DNA from: Flavobacterium sp.
Lineage (GTDB): Bacteria; Bacteroidota; Bacteroidia; Flavobacteriales; Flavobacteriaceae
DNA length: 64,000 nucleotides
Assembly: GCF_013823965.1 (NCBI RefSeq)
Contig: NZ_PNNA01000095.1
Span: forward strand, 54,854 to 118,853
Direction of reading: 5' to 3'
Part shown: positions 57,895 through 64,000 of the stretch, in pieces
Layout: each line of letters opens with the position of its first letter
Position numbering within the stretch: position 1 is the stretch's first letter
Notes under the pieces: generated by a model
The model's database searches: none
What the model was told of the DNA's origin: nothing
What the model saw: the letters and a program-made list of their open reading frames with translations, nothing else
Position numbers and translations under genes: made by a program

Positions 57895-58530
57895 ATGAGC
57901 GATTTTTATAAAAAAATATTAGAAAATAATATTGAATGGGTGGAAGCCACACTGGCAGAAGACCCGAATTATTTTACGGATTTAGCCAAGGGGCAAACGC
58001 CTCCGTTGCTTTGGATAGGTTGTTCGGACAGTAGGGTTCCAGCCAACGAAATTATTGGTGCAAAGCCGGGAGAGGTTTTTGTACATAGAAATATTGCCAA
58101 TATGGTGGTGCATTCCGACATGAATATGTTGAGTGTGCTGGATTATGCGGTCAATGTTTTGAAAGTGAAACATGTATTGGTTTGTGGGCATTATGGTTGT
58201 GGAGGTATCAAAGCCGCCATGGGAAATGATTCCGTTGGCATCATTGACAACTGGATTCGTCACATCAAGGACGTTTATCGCCTTCATAAAGTGGAATTAG
58301 ACAGCATCAAGGACGAAACGGAGCGTTTCAACAGATTTGTTGAATTGAATGTTATCGAGCAAGTATGTGATTTAGCCAAAACATCGATTGTGCAATCGGC
58401 TTGGAAAAACGGCCAGGAGTTATCGCTTCACGGTTGGGCTTATGGATTAAATTCAGGATTTGTAACTGATTTGAACGTGAATTTTAGTTCTGACAAGGAT
58501 TTGGACGATGTGTATCAATTAAAGTTTTAA
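57895..58530 (+). CDS. beta-class carbonic anhydrase
   Basis: WIGCSDSRVPANEI, HRNIANMV, VCGHYGCGGIKAA. Confidence 0.96.
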   Translation: MSDFYKKILENNIEWVEATLAEDPNYFTDLAKGQTPPLLWIGCSDSRVPANEIIGAKPGEVFVHRNIANMVVHSDMNMLSVLDYAVNVLKVKHVLVCGHYGCGGIKAAMGNDSVGIIDNWIRHIKDVYRLHKVELDSIKDETERFNRFVELNVIEQVCDLAKTSIVQSAWKNGQELSLHGWAYGLNSGFVTDLNVNFSSDKDLDDVYQLKF

Positions 58531-58565
58531 ATAAATAACTTCGACCAGCAAAGAATTTAATTAGT

Positions 58566-58611
58566 AACCACGAATTTACAAATTACGCCACGAATTTGTG
58601 AATTCGTGGTT
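58566..58611. repeat. intergenic degenerate repeat, family G (AACCACGAATTTACAAATTACGCCACGAATTTGTGAATTCGTGGTT), also hairpin-forming
   Basis: CCACGAATTT twice in direct orientation and once inverted, followed by T tract. Confidence 0.55.
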
Positions 58612-58661
58612 CAATTTTTTTTAGAAGTAAAAAGTTTTCTATCTTAAAACGAAACAAACTC

Positions 58662-59864
58662 TTAATCGTCATTATCCAGATTTTCATTGAAAGCAGATGG
58701 CAATAATGTGGGAATAAATTTGATGAAAATGGGAAGCAACAAACTGCCTCCCGGCAACAAAAATATGGCCAATGAAGGAATCGTTTTGCAAATATCCAAC
58801 AACTGTTTTCTTACTTTCTTCTTTTCTTTTTCATCTAAATCTCTTCGGGTGGAATAGGCCAAAAGCAGCATTAGTTCCTTGCTTTGAATGATTTCTTTCA
58901 CCAATCTGTTTTTGTTTCGGGTAATCAGTTTTACAACAGTTTGCGTGGTTTGGTCATAAAAATGTTTGACCGGATTGGAATATTTAAAATAGGGAATTTC
59001 GTTTTTGTAATTGTTGATAAATTCGTTTGTTTTATCGATACTTTCGGTGACAAAAATATCGGGAACACGCATCAGTTCGGCTAATTTGTACAGAAAATAA
59101 GCTTCATTTTTTTCAATGATTCCATCACTCCACAATGCCATTCCAGCCAAGTCAATGAGGTAGTTTTGTTCCAATTCATTGGTGAAATAATCCAGTTTCA
59201 GTTCTTCGAGGTTTTTAATGTTTACTTTTGAAAACTTGCTGTAACGTACGGAGGATTCAAAAAGTTTGATCAATAAATCGTCGTATTTCGACTTGTTGGA
59301 TTTGGTTTTCAACGCCAGCGAAACGATGCTCACGATGGTTTCTTCTATTTTTTTAAGGTATTTTTCAGGAATTGCTCCGTGAATCAAGTATTGGCGAAAA
59401 GCCAAAACATCTATAAAAAGCAACGCATTGGTAACAATATGCGAAAAATTTTTGCTGATGATGTCGATATTGGTTTGAACGCGACTGTCGATTATTTTCT
59501 CCAAGTCCAGGGAAGCTGAGCTGTCCGGCAATACTTTTTTAAGCAAATTAAAGCCTTGCGGATTCATTTCATTATAGAAAGTCACCGCTTGTGCAATGAA
59601 TTTTTCAGGATTATTTTCGTTTGTCGTCAGCGCATAAATTCCGTGCAAAGTATGGAGCAGGGCTACTTTAGAAATTTCATTTTCGACCCAGCCTTTTGTC
59701 ACTATTGGGGCTGGCGTGTCAAAAGAAACGATGTGTCCGTATATGAAACCGGTTTCCCTGACTTTTTTGTAAAATATATTGGGTTGCAGGGCTACAGGAA
59801 GCAAGGATGGTTTTTGCTTCAAGAAAAATTTGTCTATCCAACCAACTGCCGACGGGTTAATCAT
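58662..59864 (-). CDS. LETM1-related (biofilm-associated) protein
   Basis: 400 aa; DYFTNELEQNYLIDLAGMALWSDGIIEKNE; C-terminal LPGGSLLLPIFIKFIPTLLPSAF LETM1-like segment. Confidence 0.75.
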   Translation of the reverse strand: MINPSAVGWIDKFFLKQKPSLLPVALQPNIFYKKVRETGFIYGHIVSFDTPAPIVTKGWVENEISKVALLHTLHGIYALTTNENNPEKFIAQAVTFYNEMNPQGFNLLKKVLPDSSASLDLEKIIDSRVQTNIDIISKNFSHIVTNALLFIDVLAFRQYLIHGAIPEKYLKKIEETIVSIVSLALKTKSNKSKYDDLLIKLFESSVRYSKFSKVNIKNLEELKLDYFTNELEQNYLIDLAGMALWSDGIIEKNEAYFLYKLAELMRVPDIFVTESIDKTNEFINNYKNEIPYFKYSNPVKHFYDQTTQTVVKLITRNKNRLVKEIIQSKELMLLLAYSTRRDLDEKEKKKVRKQLLDICKTIPSLAIFLLPGGSLLLPIFIKFIPTLLPSAFNENLDNDD

Positions 59865-59924
59865 TGCTTAATTTTGAGTTGCAAAGCTATGATATTTTGT
59901 GGTTTCCTTGTCAATTTATAATTA

Positions 59925-59958
59925 AAAAACCGTCATGTTCATTTTAACATGACGGTTT
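59925..59958. terminator. bidirectional terminator-like hairpin
   Basis: AAAACCGTCATGTT-CATTTT-AACATGACGGTTTT. Confidence 0.8.
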
Positions 59959-59981
59959 TGCAAAGACTTTTATGTGATGAC

Positions 59982-60509
59982 TTATTTTATAATAGCGGAG
60001 CAAGCCACTCGAGCACCAGCATTTCCGGCGGGTTGCGAAACAAAATCATCGGCACCTTGATGCACGATCAATCCTTTTCCAAGAATGTTTTTAGTTGCAT
60101 CTTCGCCACCAATGGTCCATTCATCAGTGGTCATGGTGATGGTTCCATTTCCTTGTTCATCAGCGATGAAATTACCGATATCGCCTCTATGGTATTCGCC
60201 AACTCCCCATTTACCATGTTTTTTGAAGGTTGGATTCCAATGTCCACCAGCCGAACTTCCGTCAGCAGCCGTACAATCTGATTTTTCGTGAATGTGAATG
60301 GCATGAATTCCGGGAGTCAAACCCGATAACTTGGCCACAAAAGTCACTTTGCCATTCTTTTGTGTGAAAGTGGCAGTTCCTTTTACGCTACTGTTGCTTT
60401 TGGATTCGAAAACAAGATTTAAACTCTTGGAATCGTTTGAGGTGCTTTTTGTTTTGCATCCAATGATTACGGCAATAAGTAACACAATGGAGAAGATTAT
60501 TTTTTTCAT
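59982..60509 (-). CDS. superoxide dismutase [Cu-Zn] family lipoprotein
   Basis: Lipobox VIIGCKT; GIHAIHIHEKSDCTAADGSSAGGHWNPTFKKHG; AGNAGARVACSAI. Confidence 0.95.
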   Translation of the reverse strand: MKKIIFSIVLLIAVIIGCKTKSTSNDSKSLNLVFESKSNSSVKGTATFTQKNGKVTFVAKLSGLTPGIHAIHIHEKSDCTAADGSSAGGHWNPTFKKHGKWGVGEYHRGDIGNFIADEQGNGTITMTTDEWTIGGEDATKNILGKGLIVHQGADDFVSQPAGNAGARVACSAIIK

Positions 60510-60715
60510 GGTATTTAAATTAGATTATTTTTACAATATTAGGGATTATAAAAGTATAAAAAATTAAAGTTGTCTTAAAATATCTTTAGTTTTTTAGAAA
60601 AACAAAACAATATCGTCTTTGTATTATCCCAGATTGTATTTATAAACTAAATTGCAATGTTGCATTTGACAGTGTTTTTGGATCTTTATTTTATGACATA
60701 AACTAAAGAATTCCA

Positions 60716-62341
60716 TCAAAAATTTGTATTGTAACAAGGCACATACATTTTGCTTTTAATGAAATCTCGGATGTTATTGGGTTTTTCTACACTGGCCAAG
60801 CCATTGTCAAAAATATATTCCGCTACTTTTTCGGCTACCAGCATGGATACATTTAAAATATTATTCACGTTGGGATAGATCAATCCTTTTTCAAAATCCT
60901 TGAGGGTCACTTGTTGCGCAACAGCTTCGGCCGCAGTCAAGAGCATTTCATCCGTTACTCGTTTGGCTTCGGTAGCAAAAATGGCCATTCCCAATGCCGG
61001 AAAAATAAAAACATTGTTTCCTTGTCCAGGCGTAAACGTTTTGCCTTTGTAGTGCACCGGTGCAAAAGGGCTGCCACTGGCAAAAATAGCTTTTCCTTTA
61101 CTCCAAGTATAGGCTTGTTCTGCCGTACATTCTGAATGGGTGGTAGGATTAGAATAGGGAAAAATAATGGGACGTTCGTTTACGGCACTCATATTTTCGA
61201 TGACTTGGCTGTTGAAAGCTCCTCCCACGGTGCTTACTCCTACAATGGCGGTGGGTTTGATTTTCAAGATGGCCTCTGCAAAGCTATCCGAAGGTTCTGC
61301 ATCATGGGCAAATTGCAACTGGTGTTCCGCCAAGTCTGTCCTGCTTTTAACCAACAAGCCGTTGATGTCAAACATCCAAATTTGTTTTAATGCTTCCTCT
61401 CGAGTCAAGCCATCCTTGATAAATTTTTTAAGCAACATGTCGGCTATGCCAAAAGCTGCCGCTCCAGCCCCCATAAATAAAAAGCGTTGATCGACAAACG
61501 ATTTTTTCATCAAACGACTGATGGATATAAAACCAGCCGTGGCAATGGCAGCCGTTCCCTGAATATCATCGTTGAAGGTGCATACTTTGTCCCGATAAGT
61601 ATTTAAAATGCGGATGGCATCCACTCCCGTAAAATCTTCCCATTGAATACAAATTTTTGGGAAAACTTCGTACATCGCCTCCACAAAAGCGGCTATAAAA
61701 TCATCAAATTCTTTACCTCGAATTCTTTTGCGATTTAATCCAGGATACAACGGATCGTTTAAAAATTCTTCGTTATTGGTTCCCACATCCAAAACTATGG
61801 GAAGAGTATGCTCTGGTGGTACGCCACCACAACTGCTGTACAAGATGAGTTTACCAATGGAAATTCCCATTCCGTTGATTCCCAAATCACCCAATCCCAA
61901 GATGCGGCCGCCATCGGTTACAACGGAAAAGCGAATGTCTTTTTCTGGCCAGTTTCTCAGAATATCTTTGATATGGTCTTTTTGGTCTATGGAAATGTAT
62001 AAACCTCTTGGGCGTCTTGCAATATGTCCCATTCGCTGGCAGGCCAAACCTACGGTAGGCGTGTACACTAACGGCAAAAATTTGGCAGGTTCACTAGTGA
62101 TAGCCTTGAAAAAAAGCGTTTCATTGGTTTCCAGCAATTGCATTAAGTAAATGTATTTATTGAGGGGCTTTTCTAAATTGTCCAACTGTTCTTGAACCCT
62201 CGTGATTTGCGTTTCGATGGTTTCAATTTTATCGGGCAACATTCCCAGTAATCCATATTTTTCTCTTTCTTCTTGGGTAAAAGCGGTTCCCTTATAGCAG
62301 CGGGGATTGCGCAACATTGAATAACCTGTGTCGTCTTTCAT
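60716..62341 (-). CDS. NAD-dependent malic enzyme
   Basis: LVYTPTVGLACQRM, VVTDGGRILGLGDLGINGMGI, IQWEDFTGVDAIRILNTYRDKVCTFNDDIQGTAAI. Confidence 0.95.
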   Translation of the reverse strand: MKDDTGYSMLRNPRCYKGTAFTQEEREKYGLLGMLPDKIETIETQITRVQEQLDNLEKPLNKYIYLMQLLETNETLFFKAITSEPAKFLPLVYTPTVGLACQRMGHIARRPRGLYISIDQKDHIKDILRNWPEKDIRFSVVTDGGRILGLGDLGINGMGISIGKLILYSSCGGVPPEHTLPIVLDVGTNNEEFLNDPLYPGLNRKRIRGKEFDDFIAAFVEAMYEVFPKICIQWEDFTGVDAIRILNTYRDKVCTFNDDIQGTAAIATAGFISISRLMKKSFVDQRFLFMGAGAAAFGIADMLLKKFIKDGLTREEALKQIWMFDINGLLVKSRTDLAEHQLQFAHDAEPSDSFAEAILKIKPTAIVGVSTVGGAFNSQVIENMSAVNERPIIFPYSNPTTHSECTAEQAYTWSKGKAIFASGSPFAPVHYKGKTFTPGQGNNVFIFPALGMAIFATEAKRVTDEMLLTAAEAVAQQVTLKDFEKGLIYPNVNNILNVSMLVAEKVAEYIFDNGLASVEKPNNIRDFIKSKMYVPCYNTNF

Positions 62342-62733
62342 TGTATTGGTTGTTTTTATCTTTTTTGGAAGATTGTTGTCTCGCTAAAGTACGATTTTTC
62401 TATGTTTTATAGGCAATAAAATGAAGGATATATTCTGTTTTTAGTCAAATAAATTTTCATTTCAAATGGATTTTGTTGCTTTTATCAGGATAAAGCCCAG
62501 TTAGTTGCATTTAAATTGGAATTCCAAGATTCAACGGATTTCTAAATTAGCAACAAGATTTATTAATCAGTGAAAATGGAGGTCGCGATTGCATAAAAAA
62601 AGAGCGATTTTAGAAGCTTAATTTCCTGTTTTTTGTTTAAAATTTCTCTTGAACAAAATTATCTTTTGAGGCACAAAAATTAAATTATGCCAATCATCTT
62701 ATAATTGTTTAAATTTGTGGCATACTATTTTTT

Positions 62734-63984
62734 ATGAAAAGAAGACACTTTTTAAGCTTCAGCTTGCTGCTGGCAACTTTGATTTCCTTTTGTGGCCAAG
62801 CCCAAACTGCAATTGATTCCACAAAGTATTGTCCCGAAAAATCACTTCCGGAACTTTTTAAAAAGAAAGATTCCGTTCTTGTTTTGAAACCGGCAAAAAG
62901 CAATTTTTTTCTTGTCATACCCATTATTGGTTCACAGCCTGCCACGGGGTTTTCCTATGGTTTTGTTTCCCAATATACTTTTAAGGGAAAGAAGGCAAAT
63001 GATAAATATTCTTCCGTAAATCTAGGAGCCACTTACACTGAAAAAAAACAGTTGCTCCTTAATTTCAAGAACAGCGTGATGCTCAAAAACAATAAAATAT
63101 TTTTGAGTGGTGACTGGCGTTTTTACATTTTTTCGCAGGCCAATTATGGATTGGGAACGGATATTATTCCCCGTGCTTCCGAAGTCGAAAATTTTGATTT
63201 AAACGATTTAAAGGAACCAATGGATTATAATTATTTAAAGTTTCACCAGACTGCCTCCTGGGAAATTAAAAACAATTATTATGTGGGTGCTGGCGTACAC
63301 TTGGATTGGTACACCACAATAACGGATACCAATCTTGACATTGCAAACCAACAATTTACGAATCACTACATTTATAGCAAGAAATACGGCTACAATGAAA
63401 ATGAATATTTTGTCAATGGCCTGAGTCTAAATTTACTTTACGATTCTAGAGACAACCAGATCAATACCAATAAGGGGATGTTTGCCAATATCAATTATCG
63501 AATTAATCCCGCTTTTAATGAAAACCAACATGCGAGTAATTTGCTTTTTATGGAGTATCGTTATTTCATGCCTTTGAGTAAATACAACAAACAGCATGTG
63601 TTTAGTGTGTGGGCAACGGGTCAGTTTGTGACCTCCGGTGTTGTTCCTTATTTGAATTTACCTTCCATAGGTTGGGATCAACGCAGCCGAAGCGGAAAAG
63701 GGTATACACAGGGATTATTTCGCGGTCAAAAAATGGTCTATTTTGAAACCGAATACCGATTTCCCATCAAATGCAATAATTTAATCAGCGGAACCGTCTT
63801 TGGCAATTTAACTTCTGCAAGTGACAAAGATCGGGATATTCGGCTTTTCCAATATGTTCAACCTGCAGTGGGAGTTGGTTTAAGAATTTTAATAGATAAA
63901 GCAACCCGCACCAATTTAGTCATGAATTATGCTTGGGGTCGTCTTTCCAAAGCGTTTTATCTCAACGCAGGAGAGTCGTTTTAG
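62734..63984 (+). CDS. BamA/TamA-like outer membrane beta-barrel protein
   Basis: Signal peptide; LNLLYDSRDNQINTNKGMFANINYRINPAF and C-terminal surface-antigen barrel strands. Confidence 0.8.
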   Translation: MKRRHFLSFSLLLATLISFCGQAQTAIDSTKYCPEKSLPELFKKKDSVLVLKPAKSNFFLVIPIIGSQPATGFSYGFVSQYTFKGKKANDKYSSVNLGATYTEKKQLLLNFKNSVMLKNNKIFLSGDWRFYIFSQANYGLGTDIIPRASEVENFDLNDLKEPMDYNYLKFHQTASWEIKNNYYVGAGVHLDWYTTITDTNLDIANQQFTNHYIYSKKYGYNENEYFVNGLSLNLLYDSRDNQINTNKGMFANINYRINPAFNENQHASNLLFMEYRYFMPLSKYNKQHVFSVWATGQFVTSGVVPYLNLPSIGWDQRSRSGKGYTQGLFRGQKMVYFETEYRFPIKCNNLISGTVFGNLTSASDKDRDIRLFQYVQPAVGVGLRILIDKATRTNLVMNYAWGRLSKAFYLNAGESF

Positions 63985-64000
63985 AAGTGATTTGAAATTT

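Noticed and set aside
1-64000. tRNA, rRNA, transposon, prophage or integron elements
   Set aside because: Looked for TpsiC-arm-like GGTTCRANTCC contexts, transposase/integrase motifs and terminal inverted repeats; found nothing supportable by eye.

Overview
This is a 64 kb chromosomal window with the composition, gene content and signatures (T9SS C-terminal domain, Bacteroidetes-type TAnnTTTG -7 elements) of a Flavobacterium-like Bacteroidetes. It is densely packed with mostly core/housekeeping genes: the end of an aldehyde dehydrogenase gene plus DUF779 and AraC; an RND efflux operon; recG; uvrD/pcrA; tsaC-like; ompA-like; holA; ettA; mutS2-like; ung; a hybrid PAS histidine kinase; lpdA; an ABC exporter; truA; rho; a secreted T9SS endonuclease I; rsmB-like; kup; an ECF sigma/anti-sigma-like/sensor operon; an M49 peptidase; ilvE; mnmD; oxyR/dps; carbonic anhydrase; a Cu/Zn SOD; and malic enzyme. 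I saw no rRNA, tRNA, CRISPR array, transposase, prophage or canonical defence island. The least explained structure is intergenic. Several families of short, degenerate, wordy repeats occupy the gaps between genes. One is a CAGTGATCAGT/CAGTGTTCAGT family that sits directly after stop codons in gene orientation, often just before an intrinsic terminator. Other points for a second look: a solitary PD-(D/E)XK (HsdR_N-like) protein next to holA, a CnrYXH-like sigma operon beside a Q/N/R/S-rich repeat protein, an Asn/Gln-rich insertion in Rho, a MutS2-like protein lacking the Smr domain, and an M49 peptidase with variant motifs. All family calls are from reading the translations by eye; no database search was run.
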